NCBI RefSeq assembly: GCF_001632365.1
Contig: NW_024468568.1
Coordinates: forward strand, 91,777-155,776
Reading direction: 5' to 3'
Length of the DNA stretch: 64,000 nucleotides
From: Laetiporus sulphureus 93-53
Lineage: Eukaryota; Basidiomycota; Agaricomycetes; Polyporales; Laetiporaceae
In this document: piece after piece, positions 10,897-22,871 of the stretch
How the letters are laid out: each line of letters opens with the position of its first letter
How positions within the stretch are numbered: the stretch's first letter is position 1
Notes under the pieces: generated by a model
Told to the model about the DNA's origin: nothing
Databases searched by the model: none
Seen by the model: only the letters and a program-made list of their open reading frames with translations
Program-made: the position numbers and the translations under genes

Positions 10897-13800
10897 ATGA
10901 TTGATGAACCCAACATGGACGTCGTGAGTCACCTTGACCGATGTGAATAGTGCCTTTGACGAGCTCTGTGCAGTCAACGTACGGACGTAGCCGACAATCC
11001 ATCGCTGACTTAGAGCAAGAGCTACACGATATATTCTCTGATCACCCGCAATCACACCTGAATGACGATGGCGAACCAATTATACCGGGAAACGCGCTGG
11101 TTGACGTACTACGGGCGTTTTCGAGAAACCACGATGCCGTCGACCTTATGAAACCGGAGGAGGAGGCCCAACTAACGCAGCTGCTCGAAAGCAACCCTGG
11201 ACTCGCGGTCACTCCTCAAGTTCTTCTCCAATTCATCGCAATGCGGACAACATTCAGTCCTGATGAAAGTCCAGAAGGTTCGCCTCCGCACCCTTCAGAT
11301 GAATTGGAGCAACGCGGCAGGACCGAGGAGCGCGATTATAATGAAAGCCATTCACGGTCCTCCAGCCGAGATTCAACCGGGACGTCGATATTAAGGCCTC
11401 CTTCTCGCGGACCGCCGGTCCCTCCGAAGGACTCCCCATTCGACGCGACGCGTCGGCAGCGCTCTACGCCATTGAATACTACCACTGCTCCTTCCAGCTG
11501 GACGCGACGACGTCCACCGACCTCGAAGCGTACCCCTTCTCAAGATCGTTCGACGAGTGACTCTGACGTAAGTGACCGCGTGCCACGTTATTGCCTTACT
11601 CTTACTTAACGGTAACATCCAGTCAAGCAATCCTCCTAGCGCGTATAGCCGTACATCTGGTCGAAAGCGTGGTCCTTCCAACCCGATCAGTCCAACTTCG
11701 ATCGACGCATCCATGTCTCCGATCGACTCTCCTTCCTATCCTATCTCTATTTCGCGTCCGCAGTCACGCGCCGGGTCGCGACCGCACTCGCGTGCCCAAT
11801 CCCGATCTACGTCGCGAAACCTCTCTCTAACGCAGGACCACTTCGCCTCTTTGGATGCAGAGCTCGACGAACATAACCTAGCTTCTCCGGAATCTAGCAT
11901 CGACTATGGTCCGCAGGTTCGTTCAATCAGCGGACTGATGTCCCCTCCACCTTCGGGCCAGTCTGAGACATCATACGACGATGATAACGATTTCACGGAG
12001 AGGGTCTCAACACTGCCGATGCCTCGAATGGGGGTAGAGAGCGACGAGTCGGAGTCGGAGTTCGACGACGCGTCCATCTTAGGACTGGTGATGAGCCGCT
12101 CTACGACATCGTCGACGGTATCATTGGACTTGCATGAGCGGTTGGACGCGTTGCAACGCGCAAACACCGATCTTGCGCGAAAGCTTTTAGAGGCGGAGAA
12201 GACGCTGCAAGACAGACTCGCAGAACATGAGATCGAGATTGAAGAGATGGAGTCGAGACTTGACGAGGTCAGAGGTGAGCTGAGTGCAACGAAAAGGGAG
12301 GAGAAGGAACTTCGAAACAAGGAGGTCTGTCCGCTCGAAGCGTGTTCCTCAACTGCTTACTAACAGTTCTTCTTTCAGCGCGCGAGCCAATCGCAAATTA
12401 CAATTCTGGAGGGCGAGGTGACCAAGCTTACGAAGAGCTTGGAGAGTGCTCGCGCGTCGTATCAGAGTTTGCAGAAGCAATATCAAGAACAGTGTGGTAT
12501 GTATAACACCCGGCTGTGGCTTTGTTGAGATTCACTGATCATGTTTATTAGCTGAGGCCGAGAGATATCGTGATTCGCTGCGGCTAAAGGACCGAGAGGT
12601 CCGGACACTCAGGGAGACTATAGCTCTTCAAACTGTGGAGAACAACAAAATGTTGCATGACATTGCGACCGCCGAGGATCGCATCAACGTTCTCGAGAAC
12701 AAGCTTGTCAGCGCGAGCCATACAGCTTCACAATTAAGCGATCAGAAGAACGAGAACCTCCTGCTCAAGGAGACCATCGATCGTCTGCGTTTTGACATCG
12801 ACGAGCTGCGCAACAGCACGACAAACAGCAACTTCCTCTCTGGGGCGGGTGGAACGGCTCAGAGCGACTCAGCCAAAACCCTTGGCTCGGAGATGGACAG
12901 AGCTGAGGAGCAGGCGAAGGCGGCTGAGGACGTGAATGAGGAGGCCGAGGTTTCCGCTCAGCTCACGCTTACTGAGGAACAGGAGGACGAGGATGATGAG
13001 GACTTCGTCGAGACCATCATCACGCGTACGAAGCGGGTAAGCAAGCATCATCACACTAGTTGACGATATCATTCTGAACGCGAGTTGCGGGATATACAGA
13101 AGAAACCCAATCGTGTCAACCGGGGTGAGAGCATCAAAGTGGATGAGGTCAAGGAATACTGCGATTCTGCCGCTCAACATGAGATTGCCGAGTTCATAGC
13201 ATCTTGCGGCATCCAGACAGATGCCGAACCATCGGCTCTCACTGCTTCCTTCAGTATCCAGACAGATACGCCGTCGCTATCGTCGCTGTCGATACAGACG
13301 GATCCTGCGCCCGAGGCCGTTCCAGAAGTAAGACCCATGGCAAACGTGGAGATACAGACGGAAGAGATGGAAACGGAGCTTATTCCCTCAACGTCATCTT
13401 CATTCACACTATCTGAGGATGACGACGAGACCCTCGCTTCGTCTTCATCCACCCTCCTGCCACCTACCCCTAAAGCACAACACGAGGAGTTGCATCCCCA
13501 CACACACGACCTCCCCCCGGACTACAATCAGGTTACCGGCCAAGACCGTGATGAGCTCGCCCTCCGCGTTGCGAATGAGACGCTGAAGAAGTGGCACAAG
13601 GGCCTGAAGCTGCCCATAGAGCCTGTGAAAGGTGGCATTTCCGAAGACGCCGCGGAAGACTGGAAGGCGCTCAAGGAGGAGCTAGGCGTCGAATGCGCGG
13701 CTATCGACAAGATGGTCGAAGAGTCCGCAAAACACCGTTCACCGCGTGCCGGCAAAGATGGTGAACACCGCCGACGGCGGAGCCGCTTTTACAACATCTA

Positions 13801-14095
13801 CAACACATACTTCCTTGGCGAGTCGGAGGGTGGGTCCGCCATGTCGACCACTCAGTTCCTCTTCTGCATCGGTGCCTCTGCGGCGGTCGCGTTCATCGTC
13901 GGACAGGCTATGGCCCCACACTATGTTGTGCCTGGTGGGCCCACCTACTATGATCGTGTTGCCTGGTCGAGCTTTAACTCCATCCAGGCCACAGGTGAGG
14001 GCTTCCCTGGAGACGGCTCTACTGCTATTTGGAACGTGCTCGGTCGGCTGCTTGGCTTTGGGGCTACGAGGCAGCTGCGAGCATGGCCGACATAG
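10897..14095 (+). CDS. coiled-coil, C-tail-anchored protein with LC8-like motifs (possible KASH/dynein adaptor)
   Basis: Six exons (10897-10923, 10974-11577, 11633-12324, 12379-12496, 12552-13036 and 13100-14095) give 973 residues. Residues 15-100 form a helical EF-hand-like segment (LEQELHDIFSDH, LVDVLRAFSRNHDAVDL). A Ser/Arg/Pro-rich region follows. Two coiled-coil blocks lie at roughly residues 390-450 and 455-580, with heptads such as LEAEKTLQDRLAEHEIEIEE. A DE-rich linker follows, then four motifs GIQTD, SIQTD, SIQTD and EIQTE within about 50 residues. One membrane span (FLFCIGASAAVAFIVGQAM) is followed by about 58 residues ending in LRAWPT. The [IVT]QT[DE] pattern matches the consensus for dynein light chain LC8. 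The plan recalls animal KASH5, but that is inference. The first exon encodes only MIDEPNMDV and rests on the GTGAGT donor. Confidence 0.72.
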
Positions 14096-14662
14096 TTTAG
14101 CCCTCGCGCCGCGGATGTATGTTTATCGCTATTTATCTTGAACGGATCATCCAGCTCAACCCCCTTGCCGACATCTTGTGCTCTAGTTCCGGGACAGATT
14201 CATTTTTTCCTCCCTCAGACTTTGTGCAATATGAATCGGCTTGCGGATTGGATAACGATCATCTCACGACGTCCTTGCAACGTGTCCTGCATGATATCCT
14301 TCAAGATACCGTAATACCTTGTTGCTTCCATATGATTTGAGTTGTGTATATTACAGATATGTGTAACAAGCATGCCAAAATGCGCCCCGCTCGCCATGGC
14401 AACGTGGCTCGTTCTAATGCTACTGAATGAAATGCTCAAGTGAAGTGATGGCACAGGGGTAATAGGGTGTCAGTATGCATGATGGGGAGAGGGAGAACGC
14501 TGACACTGTGGTACAACCTTAGTAGAAGAAGCGATGTCTAGTAGGGTGAATGGCGGTGGGGGGAGGGTGGGGGAAGGAAAGTGTGAATGCGAACGCCTGT
14601 CCGTTTCTATGAGCTGCTGCAATAAATCATGTCCTCCGCGCATATACACACCGAGAGAGAAA
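14096..14662. other. convergent 3' intergenic region
   Basis: It lies between the stop codons of the coiled-coil gene (+) and the kinase (-). No supported gene. Confidence 0.45.
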
Positions 14663-17600
14663 TCATATACAAATCATGGGCCGCTCTCTATGCGAGCTGT
14701 CGGATGCGACGGCCCCGTTGCCCGTGCCCGTGCCCGTGCCCGTACGCGACGTGGACGGTCGGCGCGTGCGCACTTCGAGGCGCACTTGATCCTCGTCCTC
14801 GCTCTCCTCGTCCTCGTCATCCTCATCCTGGTACATCTGACTTGTGCTAGGTTGGAGCTCCATGTCATCGTAAGAGAGAATAGATGAATCAGAGTCGTGG
14901 TCGTACGAGCTCGAGGTGTCCGAGTCGTGACGTGACAATGCCTGTTCGATGCTAGGCTGCACGATCTTGCACGAATGCGCGAGCGGGCTGCTTGCCCGCG
15001 GCCGGATTTGACTCTGCCGGGCTGCATCCAATGCTGCAGGGTCGGGCGCTGACGCGGGCTCGCCGACGTCGGTCCGCTGAAGAAGTGCGTAGGCAGCCGA
15101 TATAGTAGGCGGCGGTGAATGTCCCAGACTTTGAGAGCTCATGGACGACACCGTGCTGAGCAGGCCACTGGGAATTGACGGGATAGGGCTTTGTGCGACG
15201 CCGCCCGCTCCGAGGAGAAGGGTCTCGTCATCCAGCTCGTCCCCTCGATCCCCCGAATACAAGCTCGTCACGTCCTCCGACGGCCTCCCGTAATCCGCGA
15301 CCTCACCCCAGCTCGCTGCACGCATCGCAAACGTAATCGGCCCGCTCGAGTTGCTCCTCCGCGACGGCACTGCCGCATTGAACGCGTCCTCACTCCGCCG
15401 CGCAAGCCTGCCGCGTCCTCGGATGCTCCTGCTGCGTCGTGGTGTTGATGACCCAGTCTCTGGTGTGGCGGCCTGCTTCCGCCAGCCCCGCATCCAAGGC
15501 CACGACGAGAGCGACAACCGGCTCCTTGGTCGGTCTTCCAGTGTCGAACTGTCCCCGCTCGGTGTCGACGCCTGGCTGCAAGACGCCGGAGATGGCTGCG
15601 GCGAGCCTAGTCGCAACGGCTTCGGAGGTACCTCGAGCGTCATGCCGGGCATCTTGGACGGAAACGACCCGCGCCGCTGTTTGTACATATGTGGCGCATG
15701 CGTCTGGCCAGACGACGATGACCCTAGCTTGTCCCACATCTCGAACGGCTCGAAGCTCGACCCATTCTTCAACAGGTGCGGGCTCACATCGGGCGTCGAC
15801 TTGTTGCGTGACACATCCATCCGGCGCGACTGCCGCTGCTTGCCCTTGTCCCGCTCGAGTGGCTCACGATCCCGTGAGGACGCCTGCCGGTGGGGTGCAC
15901 CGGTCGCGGTGCGGTGCCGGACGAGCGATGGCGCGGAGCGCACACCGACGTTCTTCGTCTCGTCCTCGCGCGGCGTGCTCGAGCTCGACCACGGGCGAAC
16001 GTTCCGCCAGAAGTGCGTGATGCGGTTCGCAACGCCGGACCACCGGAAGCGCACGGAGGACATGGCCGAGCTTGTCTCGTCGGCGGTGACCTCGAGCGAC
16101 GACTGGCTTCCCTTGAGCTCGGTCTCACGCAGCCACTGCTGTGGATTCTGCAGGTCGCGTAAGATCCACGGATGTCTCTGTATGCGCGCATACAGTCAGC
16201 AATTACCGCGTATATCCGCGCATATACCCACACACCTTTACTTCATCGAGCGTGATCCGCTTCCTCGCGTCCTTTTCGAGCAGCCGCTCCAACAGGTTGA
16301 CAACAAGGTATCCCTCCGTCTCTTCACCCTTCTTCTGTGGCTTCTGATGCCGGCCGCCGGTCGGGATCTGGTCGACGCCCATATACGGGTCCACGTCCCA
16401 GTCTTGCCGTCGGATCACCTGGAAAATCTCAAACTCGTTCGCCGCGCTGAACGGCAGGTGCCCGAAAAGCAGTCCATACAGCGTCACGCCGAATGCCCAC
16501 ACGTCGATCGCCTTCGTAATCGCGGGCTTTCGCCGCGGTGCAGAGAGCTGCAGCGTACTTGACGACGAGGAGGCCTCGACTGATGTATCGGTTACAATTT
16601 CGGGTGCGAGAAACATCGGCGTGCCTGCGGTCTTTGACAGATCCGAGTCGTCCATCAGAATAGGATCCTGGTCGTCTGGGTCGATCGACCCTGATCCAGC
16701 CGCGGCGAGTCGCTGTGCATAGGAGAAGTGTGAGACACCAAAATCAGTGATCTTGACAGTTCGTCGGTCGGCGGACCAGAGCAGATTAGCGGGCTTGATA
16801 TCGCGATGAATGATACCTTGGTGATGCACTGCACATCGCGCCAAGCGAAACGAGAGAACGGTAGAAGTGAGCGCTGGTAGTCAGCAACTGCGTTATATGA
16901 CGAGCTCTGAACAGCTCACGGTACTCAAGACCCAAGATGACGTCTCGGCATATTCGTCTTGTCTGCTCCACACGCAGGACAGGCTCATCGTTGGCGGTGC
17001 GCCACTTGATCTCACCGCCCTGCAGGTACTCCATGACTATACATAGGTTGCTCACATGTTAGTTCATATCTAAATATGATTGATAGAAGCCACGCGCTTG
17101 CTCAGCAAGGTAGCAATACGGTTGCACGGGCGTATTGCAGCCGTGCTATCATGGGTGGATACCCCACATCGGTCCCGCATAGCCAGTACCGCCGTCACGA
17201 GGGCAAACATACAGCATGCGAGTGCACGCACCGTGGGCAGGCAGCGTACAGGAGACAGCGACGACGAACTCGAGCGAATGAGACGTACCCATGTAGATCT
17301 TCTCTGACAGATTATCATCGATGACTTCGAGCAATCTGACAACGTGTGGATGGCGACACTTCTTCATTATCGCAATCTCCTTGCGGATCTTGTGTTCAGT
17401 GCTGCCTAGCTGGTCCGTGAGTGGGAGGTGGGGCTGGCTGGGCAGCTTGCGCTTGCGCAGTTGGCTCAACCGGTCCTGCCTGGGATTCTTCCGTTTCACA
17501 ACCTTGATAGCCTGCACACACACGCACGCATGCACACACACACAGCCCACACGGGCACACACAGACGGCCACACGTCAGTCACGCACCCTCAGAATGTGG

Positions 17601-17846
17601 CAAGGCACGCACCACCTCGCGTCCGCCCCTGGACGTGTCGCGAGCGAGCCAGACCTCGCCGTGTTGGCCGCGCCCGATGCGATGGTCAAACTCATACGAA
17701 TTGATGATGCGGCGGTTGTATGGGCTCTTGGAGAGACGGACCTCGTGGGTCATGATGACCGCGCTGGCAAGGTCGAGGACGTCGTGCTCAGCAGCGTCCG
17801 GGGCGTGGTGCTGGCCAGAGCCCGAAGGGCCGTCGTCTGCCACCAT
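14663..17846 (-). CDS. Ser/Thr kinase of the ELM1/SAK1/TOS3 (CaMKK-like) type
   Basis: Five exons (17846-17613, 17511-17289, 17036-16920, 16828-16236 and 16177-14663) give 893 residues. All kinase motifs are present: glycine loop IGRGQHGEVWLARD, catalytic Lys in AIKVVKRK, HRDIKPANLLW, DFGVSHF, a long activation loop ending AGTPMFLAPEI, and DVWAFGVTLYGLLFG. The domain closes at RKRITLDEVKRHPWI. The GVSHF after DFG and the insert between the Lys and the alpha-C helix are typical of upstream activators of Snf1/AMPK. The C-terminal 500 residues are Ser-rich and disordered, with an acidic DEDDEDEESEDEDQ stretch and a Gly-Thr repeat. The frame continues upstream to 17963, so a longer N-terminus is possible. 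The second intron (252 nt) is unusually long. Regulation was not visible. Confidence 0.88.
14721..14744. repeat. CCCGTG hexanucleotide repeat
   Basis: Four near-perfect CCCGTG units lie in the last exon of the kinase. Read on the minus strand they encode alternating Gly-Thr (TGTGTGTG). The length is likely variable between strains. Confidence 0.85.
17513..17572. repeat. CA-rich microsatellite in kinase intron 1
   Basis: Imperfect CA/CACG dinucleotide runs fill most of the first kinase intron, next to its acceptor. Confidence 0.8.
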
Positions 17847-18221
17847 GTGTGTCGGTGACGGGTAGGTGCCAGCTTCGGGAACAAGGACGGGGAGATGAGA
17901 GGAGGAGGAGAAGGGATGCGGGGAGAGGGACGGTAACGGGCACGGTAATAATCTGAGAGGCACTCCACTCCACGGTCGGTGGCAAGTCCAGTCATGGGCG
18001 CTTATCTGACGGCGGCGTAACTGGCATCGCGTAAGCGCCCCCAGATCCCAGACGATCTCGCCCAGTAAAGCTGATCTGACCCAGCAATTCAGACAGGACG
18101 CCCTCAGCTGCGCTCGTTCGTTACGACCCCAAATATTTCATCATTCGCTTCTACTCGTACATCATTTCCCTCGAAACCACCGCCGGCTCTCCTCAGCAGC
18201 AACACCCTCAAACTACGGCAC
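17847..18221. promoter_or_regulatory. upstream region of the kinase gene
   Basis: It lies between the kinase start and the stop of the small zinc protein, both minus strand. The kinase frame stays open to 17963, so part may be coding. No clear promoter element. Confidence 0.4.
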
Positions 18222-19163
18222 TCAACGCGGGCACGTGCAGCGGTCCTCCTCCTTCACGTCTTTCATCACCTGCGGGCGCGAGTCAGCTTCAGAATCGAAC
18301 AGAACACCACATCAGGCGAAGACAACACCGTGTGGGCAAAAAATTAGACGTAGGAGATGGCCACCGTTGTTCTGGAGCGCACAATGTGCCCGGAACAGCG
18401 CGAGTCACATCTCGCGGTACATCTCGCGGTACATCCGCATACTTGATGCAGCCCGCTGCGCAGACAAAGCCCCGCTTCTCAGTCTAGCCGACTCCGCGCC
18501 GCGGGTCGAGATCTCGCGTCCAGTAAGAGGAGAACCATTCACTCACCTGCTCGACGTGCTGGCCACAGCCCTGCAAATACCATGAAACGTAATGGTCAGC
18601 TCGCGTTCCCAGGAGAAGCAACAGAAGAATTGTGGTAAAACGGAATCTGGATCGCGTGCGGCCACATCGGCGGATCATGAATCGCCGAGAAAATAGCCGG
18701 TTATGGCATCGTCGACCGTTGGCTGATGCATAATGGCCGATAATGACGCTCGAACACGCATATGTGGCTCTGAGCGCGCAAAGGCGACTGGTGGCCAGTA
18801 TCGCGGGTAATCCGAGCGCGTATATGCGGCGAACCGAATAGAGCTCCTATATAGGTACCAGGATCCCGAGGCGGATCTCCCGGAGTCTTTGTTCGTGGTA
18901 GTCCCCGAGTCGATTACAGCAAGGGTCGCGGGAAATCTGAGTGCATACACACGGAGAGCCGAAGAGATCTCCTGTGCACAATGCAGGTACCGCCACTGGG
19001 CGGTGGGCCTTCCAGGCCGCCTCTCAAACGCGCCAACCGATCGCACAGAACATGACACCGATGATCAAGGTCAAGAACGTACCTTCCAAGTGGTCTTGCC
19101 GCACTTGTCGCACTTGACGAGGAAGCAGGCGTTAACAGGGACAAATTGCTCGGCAAAAGCCAT
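18222..19163 (-). CDS. 50-residue conserved zinc-binding protein
   Basis: Three small exons (19163-19083, 18570-18547 and 18269-18222) splice in phase to 50 residues. The protein begins MAFAEQFVPVNAC, continues FLVKCDKCGKTTWK, then GCGQHVEQ, and ends VMKDVKEEDRCTCPR. The CxxCGKTTWxGCGxH core and the terminal CTCPR form a small zinc site that recurs in uncharacterised proteins of fungi and plants. Its function is not known to me. The middle exon is only 24 nt (eight codons). The first intron is 512 nt and the second 277 nt, both far longer than the local norm, so the gene is easily missed. The start ATG precedes the conserved block directly. Confidence 0.8.
18800..18985. repeat. degenerate direct repeat within the long intron
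   Basis: A stretch near 18800-18860 (beginning TCGCGGGTAATCCGAGCG) recurs in diverged form near 18918-18985 (beginning TCGCGGGAAATCTGAGTG), about 118 bp downstream. Both copies run on through a CCGAA-like block to a GGTACC/GGTACCG site. They lie in intron 1 of the small zinc gene. Confidence 0.5.
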
Positions 19164-20997
19164 TATTCTGCAAATGCAGCGGTCCAGATCAGGGTTTGTA
19201 AAGATGGATCGAGGACGTTACCGCTGACCTGATGTATGGATGCTATGCACAGTAATGCACGAGCGTTCGTATGTGGTTGTGGATATGGACGCGAGAATCT
19301 AGCACGACAAAGTCGGTCATCGTCCGCTCGTCAGCATACGGGATCTCGGGGAGATCGGCGGTGCTCACACAAAGATCTGTACGAAGCGGAACCCGAGTGC
19401 ACTTAGCCCATCTGCGCCCGCAACCACAAACGAGTCGCACTCACCAGACGTTTGAGAGAGAAACGGCGAAGACGACGCTGACGAGTTTTTGCAGTTATAG
19501 GCTGCCGCCGATGTCACAATTCCGAATTTGTGTAATCTGGCACGTGATGAAAGGCCGCACGGGAGCCAATCACCGCAGCTAATGGTCGCGTGTCCGTGGC
19601 GGTCGGGAATTGCTCGGGCCCCACGTCCTCTCAATATTAATGCTGCGTTCAAATCGCTGTAAATGGGAGGTAAATAGTTTAAGTGTTGACGTTGACTGGC
19701 GGTATAAGTTCATACACGCCGGGCTCGACCTCCAGCAGAGCAGTCCTAGGGCAGCACAGACGTGCAAATGTCCTGTGCATACCGAACGCAAGCCTGACAA
19801 ACCACCGCTCTAGCCGATGCCATTGCAGCCCTCGAATTCCGAATAACCCCACTGCTCGTGACTATCCGCCTCATCCTCAGGCAGAACCCAAGCATGATAG
19901 TGAGATATGCTTCTGACCGTTGCCATTGAAGCGCCTGGCGAGGAAAATCACGAGCCAGTGCAGAGGGCAATATTACGACGGCGAGGGAACGATGCCCGGC
20001 GGTCGAGGTCAGAGGACAGTCCAGAACGCAGAAGATGAAAAACGACATGTTTGACAGACCGCCGGGAAGGAATTTTGTCTGGACACGAGCGATCCATGTC
20101 ATGTTTGACAGCAGACGCTGTGGCGCTCTGCGAAGAGCACTTATAGTCAAGCCTGGCGTTACACGTTTGGGTGCCTTGTGTTCGCACTAGTCCGAATGAA
20201 TTAGTCCGAACAGTGATTATTTTCAATGCGCACCCAACAATCTCCCACGCCAACGTCACCGTGTTGGTCTTGAGAGCTATACCAAGCAGACATCATAAAA
20301 TGACAATGCAGCATCTCTGCATCACTAGCTATGGCCGCCGCTCCAGAACCCTAAGCATTGCGCCCGGAAGAAGAACCAAAGTGGTACGCCAGTGACTCGA
20401 GTCCCAATACATCGGTAGCTTTCGTAAAACTTCTGACACAGATCCACGCGAAGCAAGGACCCCTTCCCCGCAGACAATCGCAGCTCGGGTTCAATACTCA
20501 ATGGCCGCGCAGCCCGTTGAGAAGCATCAGGGGCTTGATGGACAAGTGAAGTCCGCCAGATCGCAGCCCCGTTGAGTCCAGGACATTGTTTCATTTTGAG
20601 TCTTCTGAGTTCGCCAGCTCCGCCGTCCACGAGCGGAAGCGAAGATGAGTTTGGACTGATAGATCTATCGCCGGCAGGCTAGCCAAGGTTCTAAAGAGTG
20701 GCAAAGCGTCCCAGGAGGGCGGTGGTCCTATCATCACCACCTTCTTGCGCATGGGTGGGCACCGCATTTGAGACGGATATGATGAGCATCGCCGCCGAAG
20801 ATGTACTTAGTGGACTCCGACGCGCTAGGCCCGTGCGAATAGACGCGATCAGCGATATATCATTTCATTAGTAGGCACAGCCCATATGCCACCCGCAGAT
20901 ATAGATGCTCAAATTCTACACACCATGAAATAGTACGATCTAGATCATGTCATCTTGCCTTTGCAATTCCCAGGCCCTTTCGCTCGCCAACGCAATG
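19164..20997. other. 1.8 kb without a supported gene
   Basis: Several minus-strand open frames of about 95-135 codons occur but none has recognisable motifs or convincing splice partners. CATGTTTGACAG occurs twice about 55 bp apart near 20044 and 20099. The region contains the promoter of the small zinc protein and the 3' flank of aminotransferase 1. Confidence 0.4.
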
Positions 20998-22871
20998 TCA
21001 TTTTGAGCCCTTCGCCAGCGCCTTCCGCGCATCGAGTACGACCCTTCGCAGGCGGCGCAGCGCTTCGTCGACCTCCTCCGCGGGCAATAGGCTGAACGAC
21101 GCACGCACATATGCCGTGCGACGTCCGCTTGGATAGAATGTCGTACCGGGCAGCGCGAGTACACCCCGCTTCAGCGCGATCGTCCGTATGAGGTCCTCTG
21201 AGTCGTCTTCCACGTCCTGCCCGGCGCCTGGCTCGCTAAGCAGCAACTTGAACCTACCCACACGCATACATATTAAGTGAACTGCAGGCGAAAATGAGAA
21301 GCAGACAACCACACACCAGAAGAACATCCCCGCCTCGGGCGTACACCACTCCGCGAGGCCCGCGAGGTGCCGCTGCATTGCGGCCTCGAACACGTCGCGC
21401 TTCGCACGATAGAACTCCGCCACGCGCGCGGTGTGCGCGGAGAAGCCCGCGTAGCCCCATGAGGAGAGGACCTTGTGCGCGAGAACCTGCGAGAAGGACG
21501 AGGGCTGCAGGTTCACCATCATGCTCTACGCGAATGAATATCATCTGTTGGCAGCGAAGGGGGAGGGCTCGGAGAACAGGGGGACGTACGTGCACTTCCA
21601 TTGCCTTGAGGATGGGCTCGGGCCCGGTGGCGAAGCCGATTCGAATGCCCGAGGAGAGAATCTTCGAAAGGCTGTCGAATCGGAGCACTCTGCCTACTTC
21701 TGGCTCGGACTTCTCGAGAGAGAAGTAGGACGGCGGACGGCTGGCAGCACCGTAGTAAAGGTTGTAATATGGGTCATCTATAGTACGTCAAGCGAATCAA
21801 CATTGTTGATCTGTTTGATTGTATAGAGAAAGGCGGCACCTTCGAGGATTAGGAAATCATGCTCTCGGCTGAGCGCGAGCACCTCTTTGCGGCGCTCGAC
21901 GGTCGCCGTGACGCCAGTCGGATTCGAGCCGTACTACTCCAGATCACACGTTACCTTCCGTGACGCACGGCAGTGCATGGTACCGACTTACGGGTATGGT
22001 GTACAAGACTTTAGGCTTGGGTTTTGATGCGGGCCAGCTCTCCAGCATCGTGCGCAAGGAATGCGAGCAAATGCCCTGGGCATCAGTGTGGACCTCTGCG
22101 AATGTAAGTTTATCTGCACTCTCTAGATACGCTTAGAGTTGTCTCACCAATCATGTCGCATTCGAGCGCATGGAAGATAGGGAGGACGCCTCTGCGAAAC
22201 AGGCATAGGAAGCACGCTGAGAAGTTCAAGAATCGCGACGCACGCGTATACAGGTGTCTCCACGAACATCGCATCGCCGGGGTCCAGCAGCGCGGTCGCA
22301 GCCTTCACGGAACATAACATCCAGAATCAGCCCGACGATACATTAATGTCCCCCACACAAACGCATACCTTGAACAACAAATCCTGCGATCCCGCGCCAA
22401 CGCTCACGCCCCACCCTTCGCCTTTTCCCCGTGCATGCAAGTACTCCTGCAGGCCAAACATCCACTCGCGCAGATCGTGGAAGCCGGAGGTGGGGCCGTA
22501 TTGCATACCTCGGTTCAGCTCCTCCTCGGTCAGCTCCATCTTGACATCGCCTCCCGGCCTGGTCGGGTCCCGCATCGTGAACTGGAGGGATGTGATCGGG
22601 AACGTCTCCGCGTTGGGCTTTCCCGCGAGCAGCGAGATCAGGCCGGGACGGCTCTCCAGCGGGAGCAGCGCGCGGACTACAGGCGGGTCGCATCACGCAC
22701 GAACACTGAAGATGGAGGCGCCGACTTACTGCCATCTTCCCGACGGCTGCGGGCTGCCTTGGAGAGGCGGGCAGCGTAGAACTCGGGCGGAAGCACGTTC
22801 AGCGGCACTTTTGAAAAGGGATCGCTCTTGTGAGTACCGTCGCGGGCAGAAGGGCCGTTAAGGTGTGTCAT
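20998..22871 (-). CDS. PLP-dependent class I/II aminotransferase, ARO8/AADAT-like (copy 1)
   Basis: Nine exons (22871-22730, 22676-22369, 22302-22244, 22191-22148, 22095-21992, 21933-21840, 21777-21590, 21525-21317 and 21253-20998) give 467 residues. The fold-type I motifs are clear: LISLLAGKPNAETFP near the start, SVGAGSQDLLFKA, TPVYAG, the cofactor-contacting YGSNPTGVTAT, LEDDPYYNLYYG, and the lysine that forms the Schiff base in RFDSLSKILSSGIRIGFATG. The C-terminal domain has EAGMFFWFKLLL and ALPGTTFYPSG. The family transaminates aromatic amino acids, kynurenine or alpha-aminoadipate; the substrate cannot be read from sequence. A paralogue with the same organisation lies at 44553-46403. 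Confidence 0.93.

Noticed and set aside
15351..16562. 403-codon plus-strand ORF
   Set aside because: It is antisense to the last kinase exons; the minus strand encodes clear kinase motifs and the plus reading is a by-product of GC-rich codons.
17513..17572. CRISPR-like or structured repeat
   Set aside because: It is a simple CA microsatellite inside an intron, without spacers.
18405..18440. Tandem copies of ATCTCGCGGTAC as a regulatory array
   Set aside because: Only two copies, inside an intron of the small zinc gene; too little to call a feature.
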